Assembly (NCBI RefSeq): GCF_018130145.1
Contig: NZ_JAFCMB010000002.1
Span: 186,001-250,000, forward strand
Reading direction: 5' to 3'
DNA: 64,000 nt
From: Bradyrhizobium sp. AUGA SZCCT0176
GTDB taxonomy: Bacteria; Pseudomonadota; Alphaproteobacteria; Rhizobiales; Xanthobacteraceae
This document shows, piece by piece, positions 16,615-25,618 of this stretch (its first letter is position 1; each line of letters begins with the position of its first letter). The translations under genes and the position numbers were made by a program. The notes under the pieces are model-generated. The model did not search any database. It worked only from the letters and a program-made list of their open reading frames with translations, and was not told where the DNA came from.

Positions 16615-17430
16615 TCAGCGGCCCTCGAATTTCGGCTCGCGCTTCTCCATGAAGGCATTGATGCCTTCCTGCATGTCCTGCGTCTTGAACAGCGGCAGGA
16701 GCTGCAGATAGACGTGGTGCACATGGTCCGAGAATGTTTCGTTCAGCCCCATCCGCATCATCCGCTTGGCGGCCTGCACCGCCAAGGGCGCATTGGCGGC
16801 AATCTCCCGCGCCACCGCACGCGCCCTCCCCATCAGATCCGCATCAGGAACCACCTCGTTGGCGAGTCCCCATTCGAGGCATTCGCGCGCGCTCAGCGTG
16901 CGCCCAGTAAAGATCAGTTCGGAGGCCTTGGCCCAACCGATCATGCGCGGCAGGAACCAGGTGCCGCCGGACTCCGGTACCACCCCGCGCTTGACGAAGG
17001 CGGCAGCCAATTTGGCGGATTCCGCCATGATGCGGATGTCGCAACCGAGCGCGGTATCCATGCCGTAGCCCGCAGCGCCGCCGTTGACGGCGCAGATCGT
17101 CGGCTTGTCCATCGCCTGCATCACCGTCGGCGGCGTGTTGCGCAGGTCGAGCGAGGTGCTCGATGAGGCCGAGCTGAGCCCATCCCCGCTGCGCTCCTTG
17201 CGCAAATCCAGCCCCGCGCAAAAGGCGCGCCCCTTGCCGGTCAGGATCACGCAGCGCACGGCCTTGTCCTCATTGGCCCTGATCAGGAGGCGCGTCAGGT
17301 CGTTCAGCATCGGCCCGGAGATGGTGTTCATACGCTCAGGCGCATTGAGCGTGATGACCGCAATGCCCTCGTCGGCCTCGTAGAGAACTTCGTTGGATTC
17401 GGTCTGCTCGCTGCGGGCTGGCTGATTCAT
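16615..17430 (-). CDS. Crotonase-family protein lacking hydratase glutamates
   Basis: Crotonase-fold protein of 271 residues with an oxyanion hole region (GRAFCAGLDLRKE) and NGGAAGYGMDTALGCD. Where hydratases have Glu it has Asp (GYGMD) and, at the second site, Phe (AAAFVKRGVVPESGGTWFL). That pattern resembles isomerases such as PaaG-like enzymes more than hydratases. The ATG at 17430 is preferred over an upstream TTG because AAGAAGG sits at ribosome-binding distance. Divergent from the flavin monooxygenase gene, so the two may share a promoter region and pathway. Confidence 0.85.
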   Translation of the reverse strand: MNQPARSEQTESNEVLYEADEGIAVITLNAPERMNTISGPMLNDLTRLLIRANEDKAVRCVILTGKGRAFCAGLDLRKERSGDGLSSASSSTSLDLRNTPPTVMQAMDKPTICAVNGGAAGYGMDTALGCDIRIMAESAKLAAAFVKRGVVPESGGTWFLPRMIGWAKASELIFTGRTLSARECLEWGLANEVVPDADLMGRARAVAREIAANAPLAVQAAKRMMRMGLNETFSDHVHHVYLQLLPLFKTQDMQEGINAFMEKREPKFEGR

Positions 17431-17551
17431 CGTACGGCCTTCTTTCAATCGTGAAGGTTGTTCGCGTTCGACACATGCTGCCTTGCCATCTCGCTTCTTT
17501 CAAGCTGTAGTCGGTGTGAACAAGGAACCGGATGAACAAAGCGGGAAACGC

Positions 17552-19222
17552 ATGAGACCTGCCGGCAAGGGGCCGCTGGATTCGCTCTACTTCAACTATC
17601 CGATCTTTCCGGCGCGGCGCGTGCCCGAACTGGACGGTGTGGCCGCTCGCCATCCCGTTGCGATCGTCGGCGCCGGCCCGATCGGGATGACGGCAGCGCT
17701 GGTGCTGGCGCGGTACGGTATTCGCAGCGTGCTGATCGATCGCAAGGACACCTTCAACGACGGCAGCCGCGCACTCTGCATCGCCCGGCCGAGCATGCAT
17801 ATCCTGGAACGGATCGGCGCGGTCGCGCCCTTCCTCCAGAAATCACTGGGATGGCGCTACGGCCGCAGCTACTACCGCGGCGAGCAGATCTTCCGGCTCG
17901 AGATGCCGCATCCGCCGAATGAAAAATATCTGCCGATGTACAATCTGCAGCAGCAGTATATCGAGCAATATCTGCATGACGCGGTCGCGGCTTGCGATCT
18001 CATCGACATGCGCTGGCAGAGCGAGCTTTCCGACATCAAGCCGGACGCGGATGGCGTTTCGATCGGTGTCACCTCGCCCGCCGGCAACTACCGCCTCGAT
18101 GCCGGGTATGTCCTGGCCGCCGACGGCGCGCGTTCGCCGATTCGGTCACAGCTCGGCTTGCGGATGAAGGGCGACAATTACGAAGGCCGTTACGTGATCG
18201 CGGATATCCGCATGGATCACGATTTCCCGACCGAGCGCCGCGCCTTCTTCGAGCCAAGCGGCAATCCCGGCGGCACCGTGCTGATCCACAAGCAGCCGGA
18301 AAGGATCTGGCGCGTCGACTACCAGCTTCGCGAAGGCGAAAGCGAACAGGAGGCGATGCGCGAGGAAAACATCCGCGCCCGCGTCGGCGCCATCCTTGGT
18401 GACATCGGCCACGACAGTCCGTGGGAGCTGGAATGGTGGAGCGTCTATTCCGCCAACACGCTCTGCCTCGACGACTACCGGCACGGCCGGGTGTTCTTCA
18501 TCGGCGACGCCGCGCACATCGTGCCGATTTTTGGCGTGCGCGGCCTCAACAACGGCCTCGCGGATGCCGAAAATCTCGGCTGGAAGCTGGCGCTCGTCCT
18601 CAACGGCGCGGCGGATGAAGTCCTGCTCGACAGCTATTCGCCGGAGCGCCGCGGCGCCACGCTGGACGTGTTCGCCAACGCCACCAAGAGCACGCGCTTC
18701 ATGACGCCGCCGACGCGTGGCTGGCGGCTGGCGCGGGAGGCGGCGCTGTCGCTGAGCCTGAAGCACGAATTTCCGCGCGGCCTCGCCAATCCCAGGCAGA
18801 TGCAGCCCTACACCTATTCCGAGAGCCCGCTGACGCCCTATGCCGGCCGCGATGCCGAGTTTACGGGCGGCCCCGTCTGCGGCAGCGTTGCGCCGAACGC
18901 GAAGCTTCCCGACGGCAGTCATTTGCTGGATCAGGCCGGCATTGGCATGACGGCAATCCTGTTCTGCCGGGGCGCGCCGTCCACCGACGACATCATGCTC
19001 CTCGACCGGCTTCGCAACACGGACAAGCGCCTTGCCGCACTCTTGATTGGAACCAGTCACGTCAGCGACGCCGACGGCGAGATTGCTCGCCTGTATGCGG
19101 CGGCTCCTGGCACGCTTTATCTGCTGCGTCCCGACCTGCATATCGCCGGGCGATGGAAAACGATCGCCGCAAATGAGGTGCTGCGGACCGCCGCCTTGTG
19201 CCTCGGGAGGGCCAGAGCATGA
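17552..19222 (+). CDS. FAD-dependent aromatic-ring monooxygenase (PHBH fold, MhpA-like)
   Basis: Group A flavin monooxygenase of 556 residues. Motifs in order: GxGxxG in VAIVGAGPIGMTAALVLARYG, the second FAD/NAD site with LAADGARSPIRSQLG, and FIGDAAHIVPIFGVRGLNNGLADAENLGWKL. A C-terminal thioredoxin-like region of about 150 residues follows, as in MhpA and phenol hydroxylase types. Expected to hydroxylate a phenolic ring with NAD(P)H and O2. The ATG at 17552 was chosen over an in-frame TTG at 17483 because the family N-terminus starts close to it. Its stop overlaps the next gene (ATGA). Substrate unknown. Confidence 0.87.
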   Translation: MRPAGKGPLDSLYFNYPIFPARRVPELDGVAARHPVAIVGAGPIGMTAALVLARYGIRSVLIDRKDTFNDGSRALCIARPSMHILERIGAVAPFLQKSLGWRYGRSYYRGEQIFRLEMPHPPNEKYLPMYNLQQQYIEQYLHDAVAACDLIDMRWQSELSDIKPDADGVSIGVTSPAGNYRLDAGYVLAADGARSPIRSQLGLRMKGDNYEGRYVIADIRMDHDFPTERRAFFEPSGNPGGTVLIHKQPERIWRVDYQLREGESEQEAMREENIRARVGAILGDIGHDSPWELEWWSVYSANTLCLDDYRHGRVFFIGDAAHIVPIFGVRGLNNGLADAENLGWKLALVLNGAADEVLLDSYSPERRGATLDVFANATKSTRFMTPPTRGWRLAREAALSLSLKHEFPRGLANPRQMQPYTYSESPLTPYAGRDAEFTGGPVCGSVAPNAKLPDGSHLLDQAGIGMTAILFCRGAPSTDDIMLLDRLRNTDKRLAALLIGTSHVSDADGEIARLYAAAPGTLYLLRPDLHIAGRWKTIAANEVLRTAALCLGRARA

Positions 19223-19404
19223 GCACGATGCCATCAGCGGATTTCGAAACCGCCTATGAGACGCTCGCAACGGCCATCGATTCGGCCGGGCCCGAGCGCG
19301 AGGCACTGTTCCTGACCCGGCTGGCGCTGGTGCTCGGCCACGAGCTCGGCGACATCAGCGTGTTCCAGAACGCCATCAAGACCGCGCTCGACGGGCTGGA
19401 ATAG
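19219..19404 (+). CDS. Small DUF2783-like protein coupled to the monooxygenase
   Basis: Protein of 61 residues, acidic and helical (FETAYETLATAIDSAGPEREALFLTRLALVLGHELGD). I recognise it as resembling DUF2783, a small family found beside FAD monooxygenases in Bradyrhizobium and relatives; this is from memory. The ATG overlaps the monooxygenase stop (ATGA), with GGGAGG at 19205-19210 at ideal spacing, indicating translational coupling. No signal peptide, membrane segment or cysteine cluster. Function unknown; an accessory or stability factor for the monooxygenase is a reasonable inference. Confidence 0.8.
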   Translation: MSTMPSADFETAYETLATAIDSAGPEREALFLTRLALVLGHELGDISVFQNAIKTALDGLE

Positions 19405-19482
19405 CGCGCGACGCGGCTCCACACGTCCTGCCCCGATCAACGGATCAATTCAGCTCATCCGAACGCGAGATTTTCTCATGGA

Positions 19483-19541
19483 ATGATCCACTCATTTTCA
19501 TGAGATCATCCGTTGCAATTTTTGCAGCGCATCATATGATG
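19483..19541. promoter_or_regulatory. Two palindromes upstream of the thiolase gene
   Basis: First, arms ATGAT-CCA-CTCAT (19483-19495) and ATGAGATCAT (19500-19509) form a dyad with a three-base bulge around TTTC. Second, CATCATATGATG (19530-19541) is a perfect 12-base palindrome. Both lie in the 177-base AT-rich gap before the thiolase gene and are plausible binding sites for an unidentified regulator. Confidence 0.45.
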
Positions 19542-19581
19542 TTCATAATCTTATTATTCGAACATCCCTGGGAGTTCCGCC

Positions 19582-20775
19582 ATGGCCGCCTCCGATCCCG
19601 TCGTCATCCTGTCCGCCGCCCGCACGCCGCTTGGCCGATTCATGGGCGAGTTGTCGCCCTTCAGCGCCCACAAGCTCGGCTCGCATGTGATCGGCGCGGC
19701 GCTGGAACGCGCGAAACTGGCGCCGGAGCGGATCGACGAAGTGTTCATGGGCAATGTGCTGCCGGCCGGCCAGGGCCAGGCCCCGGCGCGCCAGGCCGCG
19801 CGCGGCGCCAAGCTGCCGGATGCCACCGGCGCCACAACCGTCAACAAAGTGTGCGGCTCCGGCATGAAGGCCACCATGCTGGCGCACGACATCATCAAGG
19901 CCGGTTCGGCCGAGATCGTGCTGTCGGGCGGCATGGAGAGCATGTCGAACGCGCCCTATCTGCTGAGCAAGGCGCGCGCGGGTTACCGCGCCGGCCATGA
20001 CCGGATCATCGACCACATGATGATGGACGGGCTTGAGGACGCCTACGAGACCGGCCGCTCGATGGGTGATTTCGGCGAGGCCACCGCGGAAGCCTATCAG
20101 TTCACCCGCGCCGATCAGGACGCCTACGCGATCGAGACGCTGACGCGCGCCCGCAAGGCGGTCGAAGGCGGCGCGTTCAGGGCCGAGATCGTGCCGATTA
20201 CCGTCAGCGAGAAGACCGGTCCGCGCGTGATCGCCAATGACGAGCATCCGCTCAAGGTCGATCCCGCCAAAATTCCCGGGCTGAAGGCGGCGTTCCGCGC
20301 CAACGGCACGATTACGCCCGCCGCCTCCTCCGCCAATGCCGACGGTGCCGCGGCGCTGATCCTGGCGCGGCGCTCGCTCGCCGATCGCGAAGGCCTGCGG
20401 GCGTTCGCCGAGATCAAGGGCCACGCCACCCACAGCCAGGAGCCGCAATGGTTCACCACGGCGCCGATCCCGGCGATCCGGAAGCTGCTCGACAAGGTCG
20501 GCTGGAGCGTCGGCGATGTCGACCTGTTCGAGATCAACGAGGCGTTTGCAGTGGTGGCGATGGCGGCGCAGCGCGACCTCGGGATTCCCCGCGAGAAGCT
20601 GAATATCAACGGTGGCGCCTGCGCGCTCGGTCATCCGATCGGCGCCACCGGCGCGCGCCTGATCGTCACGCTGCTGCATGCGCTGGAAGCGCAGAACCTG
20701 AAGCGCGGCGTCGCGGCGCTCTGTATCGGCGGCGGCGAAGCCACCGCGATCGCGGTCGAGCGCATCGTGCATTAG
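19582..20775 (+). CDS. Acetyl-CoA acetyltransferase (type II thiolase)
   Basis: Biosynthetic or degradative thiolase of 397 residues. Active-site cysteine in NKVCGSGMKA (about residue 92), His in EINEAFAVVAMAA, and the C-terminal Cys-His in GGACALGHPIGATGAR. AVALCIGGGEATA-like ending as in the acetyl-CoA acetyltransferase group. It interconverts two acetyl-CoA with acetoacetyl-CoA or cleaves a 3-ketoacyl-CoA. It is followed by a strong stem-loop and an MFS gene. It could close a catabolic pathway for the upstream monooxygenase and crotonases. Confidence 0.93.
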   Translation: MAASDPVVILSAARTPLGRFMGELSPFSAHKLGSHVIGAALERAKLAPERIDEVFMGNVLPAGQGQAPARQAARGAKLPDATGATTVNKVCGSGMKATMLAHDIIKAGSAEIVLSGGMESMSNAPYLLSKARAGYRAGHDRIIDHMMMDGLEDAYETGRSMGDFGEATAEAYQFTRADQDAYAIETLTRARKAVEGGAFRAEIVPITVSEKTGPRVIANDEHPLKVDPAKIPGLKAAFRANGTITPAASSANADGAAALILARRSLADREGLRAFAEIKGHATHSQEPQWFTTAPIPAIRKLLDKVGWSVGDVDLFEINEAFAVVAMAAQRDLGIPREKLNINGGACALGHPIGATGARLIVTLLHALEAQNLKRGVAALCIGGGEATAIAVERIVH

Positions 20776-20830
20776 CTGGATGTCCGAAAACGAGGGAAGT
20801 TCAAGCATTTATGTCGCAGAGCGTTTGTGT

Positions 20831-20857
20831 CAGGATGTGGTGCTCGGCCACATCCTG
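20831..20857 (+). promoter_or_regulatory. Perfect stem-loop between thiolase and MFS genes
   Basis: CAGGATGTGG and CCACATCCTG are perfect 10-base inverted arms around a 7-base loop. No T-run follows, so it is not a standard intrinsic terminator. It ends 32 bases before the MFS start and might act as an operator, an attenuator or an RNA processing signal. Confidence 0.6.
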
Positions 20858-20889
20858 CCAACCTTCCAATTGAATTTTCCAGAGGCCCA

Positions 20890-22188
20890 ATGATTTCGAA
20901 CTGGCTGTCCGCCGCCCTCGCCCGCCGCAACATCCATTATGGCTGGGCGATGGTCGGCGTGACCTTCTTCACCGCGCTGATCTCGGCCGGCACCGTCGGC
21001 GCGCCCGGCGTGTTCATCGTGCCGCTGCAGGAGGAATTCCACTGGAGCGCTGCCGAGATCTCCTCGGCGCTGTCGATCCGCTTCATCCTGTTCGGGCTAA
21101 TGGCGCCGTTCGCGGCAGCCCTGCTGAACCGTTACGGCCTGCGCAACATGTCGCTGTTGTCGTTGCTGATCGTCGGCACAGCGCTGATCGCGTCGCTGTT
21201 CATGACCCAGGTCTGGCACCTGATGCTGCTGTGGGGCGTCGTGATCGGTCTCGGCACCGGCATGACCGCGCTGGTGCTCGGCGCCACGATTTCGGCTCGC
21301 TGGTTCGTGGCGCGACGCGGTTTGGTGGTCGGCATCCTCACCGCGAGCGTGGCGACGGGCCAGCTCGTGTTCCTGCCGCTACTCGCCACGCTGACGCAGC
21401 ATTACGGCTGGCGGACCGCGCTGGGATTGATCTGCGTGATGCTCGGCGTCGCGGCCTTTGCCGTGGCGATGATCATGCGCGACCGCCCGAGCGACCTCGG
21501 TTTGCGTCCATACGGCGATACGGGCACCGAGCCGATCGCAGCGCCGCCGCCGAGCAACGCGCCAATCATGGCCGCGGCGCTCGGCACCTTGCGCGACGCC
21601 TCGAAGACGAAAGTGTTCTGGATCCTGTTCGGCACCTTCTTCATCTGCGGCGCCAGCACCAACGGCCTGATCCAGGTGCATCTGATTCCGATGTGCTTCG
21701 ATTACGGCATCCCGCAGGTCCAGGCCGCGAGCCTGCTTGCCGCGATGGGCATCTTCGACTTCGTCGGCACCATCGTGTCCGGCTGGCTGTCGGACCGCTA
21801 CGACAATCGCTGGCTGCTGTTCTGGTATTACGGCCTGCGTGGGCTCTCGCTGCTGTTCTTACCCTTTACGGATTTCTCGTTCTACGGCCTGTCGGTGTTC
21901 GCGGTGTTCTATGGACTGGACTGGATCGCCACGGTGCCGCCGACGGTACGCCTGACCGCGCAGCGGTTCGGAGCGGAACGCGCCAATCTGGTGTTCGGCT
22001 GGATTTTCGCCGGCCACCAATTGGGCGCCGGCGTCGCGGCCTTCGGTGCGGGCCTGTGGCGGACGGTCTCTGGGACCTACCTGCACGCGTTCTTCGCCGC
22101 CGGTGCGCTCTGCATCGTCGCGGCCCTGATCACGCTGGCGATCTCGCGGCCGGCGCCGAAGCCGGCGGCGGCAGTGGCGCCGGCGTAA
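20890..22188 (+). CDS. MFS transporter (oxalate:formate antiporter-like, monocarboxylate type)
   Basis: Major facilitator protein of 432 residues with about twelve hydrophobic segments. The early loop has IHYGWAMVGVTFF and GAPGVFIVPLQEEFHWS, a pattern common to MFS monocarboxylate/oxalate-type carriers, and WLSDRYDNRW in the central loop. The ATG at 20890 has AGAGG just upstream; an in-frame start 21 codons earlier lacks a comparable site. Convergent with the porin gene, their stops 3 bases apart. It could import the acid degraded by the neighbouring enzymes; substrate not determined. Confidence 0.85.
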   Translation: MISNWLSAALARRNIHYGWAMVGVTFFTALISAGTVGAPGVFIVPLQEEFHWSAAEISSALSIRFILFGLMAPFAAALLNRYGLRNMSLLSLLIVGTALIASLFMTQVWHLMLLWGVVIGLGTGMTALVLGATISARWFVARRGLVVGILTASVATGQLVFLPLLATLTQHYGWRTALGLICVMLGVAAFAVAMIMRDRPSDLGLRPYGDTGTEPIAAPPPSNAPIMAAALGTLRDASKTKVFWILFGTFFICGASTNGLIQVHLIPMCFDYGIPQVQAASLLAAMGIFDFVGTIVSGWLSDRYDNRWLLFWYYGLRGLSLLFLPFTDFSFYGLSVFAVFYGLDWIATVPPTVRLTAQRFGAERANLVFGWIFAGHQLGAGVAAFGAGLWRTVSGTYLHAFFAAGALCIVAALITLAISRPAPKPAAAVAPA

Positions 22189-22191
22189 AGC

Positions 22192-23544
22192 TCAATACGT
22201 GATGGTGGCGCGAACACCCACCATCACGCCGTCCTTGATGCGCTTGGACTGCGTCGGATCGTTCGGATCGGGTATGCCGCCACCGGGATGGGCGATGTAC
22301 TGCACCACCGGTTGCAGCAGAAAGCCCGGCCGCACTTCGTGCTGGTAGGTGATCTCCAGGATCGCCTCATAATCGCGCACCGGGTACGGCGTGCCGGTAA
22401 AGATCTGCGTGTCGCGGTCGAGCGCGCGGGCGCGATCGGAGATCCGCGCATAGGTCGCGGCGATCCCGAACCTGTCGTTCGGGCGCTGCGCGCTGAAGCC
22501 GGTGAACAGGAAGCCGCCATCGATATAGGCGCTGACCAGGTTGCGGTCCGACGGGCTCATCGAGGCACGCATGAAGAAGGCGATGCCCTTGTCGGAGCCC
22601 GGCGACGCGCGCATCAACAACTGCTCGTAGACCATGAACACGCCGGGATTCCGCCGCCGCCATGCGGTCTCGCCATTGCTGTTGGGATCGGCCAGCGACA
22701 GGCCATCGGCGGAGAACCGCTGATCCGGAAACGACTTTATGTGGTACCAGCCGCCGCCGGTGATCGTCCCGGGCAGCCGGCTTTCACCAAGTTCAACTTT
22801 GTATTTGAGCTGGGCGATCCACCACGGTGGATCGCTGACGCGAAACAACAGCCCGTGGGGATTCTTGATCTGCGGATCTTCCGGCCCTGGTGGAGCCGAG
22901 TCGCCGTTAAACAGCGCGAAGTACGCCGTGAGCCGGTCCGTGAGTTCGGCTTTCACCCTGATGCCCATCACCGAGAGTGGTGGCGACGGCCCGCCGCTCG
23001 GCAAATTGATGCCGGCATGGCCCGGCCAGCCCAGCGCCGAATTGACGAAGATGTCGTCATAGGAACTGTCGATGAACTCGATGTCGGACGCCTGCTGCCC
23101 GACACGGACGGCGAGCTTGCCGCCAAGCAGCTTCTGCTCGACCCAGAATTCGTAGAGCCGCGTGGCCGGCAACGCCTCGACGCCGCTGGCCAGCATCAGA
23201 TTGCCGATATAGCTGCGGGACAGCCCGTCGCCGTGGATCTGGAACATGTTGGCGTGGAAGCTGGCGCCGGTCCAACCCGCCACCTTCTCCAGATCGATCG
23301 TGGTGCCCAAATCGAGACGGCCGGTGTAGATCGCCCCCGTCCGCATGCCGCCGGAGATATTGGCGAGCCCCTCTCCGATGTAGATCAGACTGAACTGATA
23401 GCCGGCATCCGCCAAGGCTTCGCGCGCGTCCTGTGGCGTTTCCTTTGGCTTCGCCGGAGCGGTGTCGGCATACGCGACCGGTGCGAGTACAAGACAGGCC
23501 GCCGTCGCGAGCAAGGTGACGGCGCGGGAAAGAACGCTGTACAT
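22192..23544 (-). CDS. OprB-like carbohydrate porin
   Basis: Predicted outer-membrane beta-barrel of 450 residues. Start at 23544 gives a clear signal peptide (MYSVLSRAVTLLATAACLVLAPVAYA). The body has alternating beta-strand character, conserved OprB-like segments (EFWVEQKLLGGKLAVRVGQ, and YEAILEITYQHEVRPGFLLQPVVQYI), and ends in TITY, an aromatic terminal residue as needed for outer-membrane assembly. OprB-type porins pass sugars or small organic acids. The CorA-like gene lies 25 bases upstream on the same strand. Confidence 0.85.
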   Translation of the reverse strand: MYSVLSRAVTLLATAACLVLAPVAYADTAPAKPKETPQDAREALADAGYQFSLIYIGEGLANISGGMRTGAIYTGRLDLGTTIDLEKVAGWTGASFHANMFQIHGDGLSRSYIGNLMLASGVEALPATRLYEFWVEQKLLGGKLAVRVGQQASDIEFIDSSYDDIFVNSALGWPGHAGINLPSGGPSPPLSVMGIRVKAELTDRLTAYFALFNGDSAPPGPEDPQIKNPHGLLFRVSDPPWWIAQLKYKVELGESRLPGTITGGGWYHIKSFPDQRFSADGLSLADPNSNGETAWRRRNPGVFMVYEQLLMRASPGSDKGIAFFMRASMSPSDRNLVSAYIDGGFLFTGFSAQRPNDRFGIAATYARISDRARALDRDTQIFTGTPYPVRDYEAILEITYQHEVRPGFLLQPVVQYIAHPGGGIPDPNDPTQSKRIKDGVMVGVRATITY

Positions 23545-23569
23545 GGTGTCGATACCGCCGCCGACTGCT

Positions 23570-24607
23570 CTATTTGAAGAAGCCTGAGCGGCGCATGGCG
23601 AGATAGGCCGCACTGGCGACGCCAACCATGATCGCCGCCGCCCACAAAAATCCGGTTTCGGTGTCGGTGAGCGGCAGGCCCTTGGTGTTCATGCCGAAGA
23701 TGCCGGTCACCAGCGTCGGAGGCAGCAGCATCGTCGTGACGATGGACAGCGTGTGGAGGTGCCGGTTGCTCTCCTCCTCCATCTTGAAATGTATTTCTTC
23801 CTCCAGCAGGCGGCTGCGCTCGCGCAGTTCGACGATATCGTGGTCGAGGCCATCGAGCCGCTGCGCCAGTTTTCCGGCCTGAAGCCGCAGCGCCGGGCTG
23901 AGGTGTTCAACGCTCTTCTGCTCGAGCCGGTGGAACAGCACGCGCAATCCCGCCAGCTGCCGGTGCAAACGCACGCAGGTCCGCCGCGACCGGCCAAGTG
24001 CTGCGCGCATTTCCGATCTTGTCTCGCCTGCGAGAATCCGCTCCTCGATATTGTCGATTGCGGTGCCGATCTTGTCGGCCATGCGGTCCATGGTATCGGC
24101 GACCTCGTCGACGATCTTCTCCAGCAACGCGGCGACGGTATCGACGCGATGACCGCTCTCCAGCACACGGCGGGTGGCATCGACGGCGCAAAGCGCCTGA
24201 TGCCGGCCACTGATGAGAAAGCGTTCGGTCATCGCGAAACGAAGAAATCCGGTTTCCTCGGTCGCGGTGTCGATGGCGCGGACGAGATCGGAGAACACGC
24301 CGTAGACGCAATGGTCCGAGATGTGGAGTTGCTGATAATTGTCTTTCGACAGCAGCAGCTCGCGCGCCGGCAGTGGCACGTCCACACCCGCCAGCCACGA
24401 CCGCGCCCTTGCGTCGGTCAGATTAAAGTGCAGCCACAGCCGCCCGTCATGGCTGAATTCGATCGGCACGTTGATCGGCAGCGGCTCGGCGCTGCCATCG
24501 CTGTGCAGGCGAAACACCCACACCAGTCCCGGGATAGCCGAAGCGGCATCAGCTATCGGCATGCCGACACCTATTGCAGGCTCGGCCAACGTATCCATCG
24601 AAGACAT
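23570..24607 (-). CDS. CorA-superfamily divalent-cation transporter (ZntB-like)
   Basis: Inner-membrane channel of 345 residues: a long cytoplasmic helical domain, a coiled-coil segment (about residues 200-285) and two C-terminal membrane helices. The signature GMN tripeptide sits in TGIFGMNTKGLPLTD between the helices. The loop after GMN and the positive N-terminal domain resemble ZntB (Zn2+) rather than classic CorA (Mg2+), but the cation cannot be settled. It precedes the porin gene by 25 bases. Confidence 0.88.
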   Translation of the reverse strand: MSSMDTLAEPAIGVGMPIADAASAIPGLVWVFRLHSDGSAEPLPINVPIEFSHDGRLWLHFNLTDARARSWLAGVDVPLPARELLLSKDNYQQLHISDHCVYGVFSDLVRAIDTATEETGFLRFAMTERFLISGRHQALCAVDATRRVLESGHRVDTVAALLEKIVDEVADTMDRMADKIGTAIDNIEERILAGETRSEMRAALGRSRRTCVRLHRQLAGLRVLFHRLEQKSVEHLSPALRLQAGKLAQRLDGLDHDIVELRERSRLLEEEIHFKMEEESNRHLHTLSIVTTMLLPPTLVTGIFGMNTKGLPLTDTETGFLWAAAIMVGVASAAYLAMRRSGFFK

Positions 24608-24736
24608 CAGCAGCCCCCGCCAAACCCTGCGCAGCGGCCATAGGAGAACTCAGCCGCAGCGGCCCTCGTGCATGCCAGGCGATTCAATTGCACTATTGTT
24701 ACAGTTTGATGTCACCGAAGAGATCGCTCTCGCCGC

Positions 24737-25519
24737 CTACTCCGCGGCGAGACCGGTTACCGCTGCCTGTTCGACTTCCTTGTTGTAGTCGTGAACCACG
24801 CGGCCGAACGGCAACGTCAGGTCGGCCAGGAAATGATGGGCGCCGACCACCCGGCGCACCGGAAAATCCGCCACCGGCGCGTTGACGTGCGGCACCAGAT
24901 GCAACCGCCCCGGCCCGATCCATGAGCCCTTGACGACGATGTCGGTGAGATTGATCGCGACGAGCTGACAGATCTCGAGGCGGCCATCGACGCCCGGGAT
25001 CATCTTGAGATTGATCTGCGTCTTCGACAGCGTGGCGCGCGTGATTTCACCATTGCCGGCCATGCTTTCGTGCTTGTAGCCCATGGTGCCCATCGCCACG
25101 AGCTGGCCAGCATATTCCAGCGTGCCGGTGAAGGTGTCCTTGACGATCTCGAGTTTGGGGTGTGCGTATTTCTTCGGAAAGCCCCAGATTTCGCGCCCCG
25201 CTGCGATCGGCGGATCGTCGTCGAGATACATTTGCGAGACGAAATTGACTTCCTCGCCATGCAGCCGCGCCGGGATGACCAGCCCGGATTCGGTGTAGCT
25301 ACCGAACCCGGAACTGTCCGGCATCTTGATCCATTCATAGTGCACGATCGGCTGATCGACCGGCTCCAGCGGCTCGGGCAATCCCGCACGGATCAGTTCG
25401 GGATCGGTCTCATAGGTGATGACGAGGAATTCGCGGTTGACGAAACGATACGGACCGGCGGGATAGCTTGGCCCTGCGGCCGGCATCGACGGAAACTTGA
25501 GCAAGTCTTCCCTGCGCAT
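24737..25519 (-). CDS. Acetoacetate decarboxylase family protein
   Basis: ADC-fold protein of 260 residues. EIWGFPKKYAHP contains the paired lysines, one of which forms the Schiff base in clostridial Adc (K115), and the Glu/Arg-bearing N-terminal region HYEWIKMPDSSGFGSYTE is present. Full-length and with active-site lysines, so decarboxylation of acetoacetate to acetone is plausible; some family members act on other beta-keto acids. Divergent from the patatin-like gene across a 226-base gap with a long inverted repeat. Confidence 0.88.
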   Translation of the reverse strand: MRREDLLKFPSMPAAGPSYPAGPYRFVNREFLVITYETDPELIRAGLPEPLEPVDQPIVHYEWIKMPDSSGFGSYTESGLVIPARLHGEEVNFVSQMYLDDDPPIAAGREIWGFPKKYAHPKLEIVKDTFTGTLEYAGQLVAMGTMGYKHESMAGNGEITRATLSKTQINLKMIPGVDGRLEICQLVAINLTDIVVKGSWIGPGRLHLVPHVNAPVADFPVRRVVGAHHFLADLTLPFGRVVHDYNKEVEQAAVTGLAAE

Positions 25520-25558
25520 TGCAATCCCCTGCTGAAAATCGTCCTGCCGATTGCTAGC

Positions 25559-25618
25559 GGCCGAAATTGACAGGGATGTGAGGGATTTCCTTCAGCGTCA
25601 TGACCGCAAATTTCGGCC
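25559..25618. promoter_or_regulatory. Long-spaced inverted repeat in the adc/patatin divergent region
   Basis: GGCCGAAATT (25559-25568) and AATTTCGGCC (25609-25618) are perfect 10-base inverted arms 40 bases apart, in the gap between two divergent genes. The arms could be a pair of regulator sites or the base of a transcript hairpin. The arms are also each half of a longer symmetry around AATT. Confidence 0.4.

Noticed and set aside
22288..23577. 429-codon plus-strand frame
   Set aside because: Antisense to the porin gene, without start site or domain.
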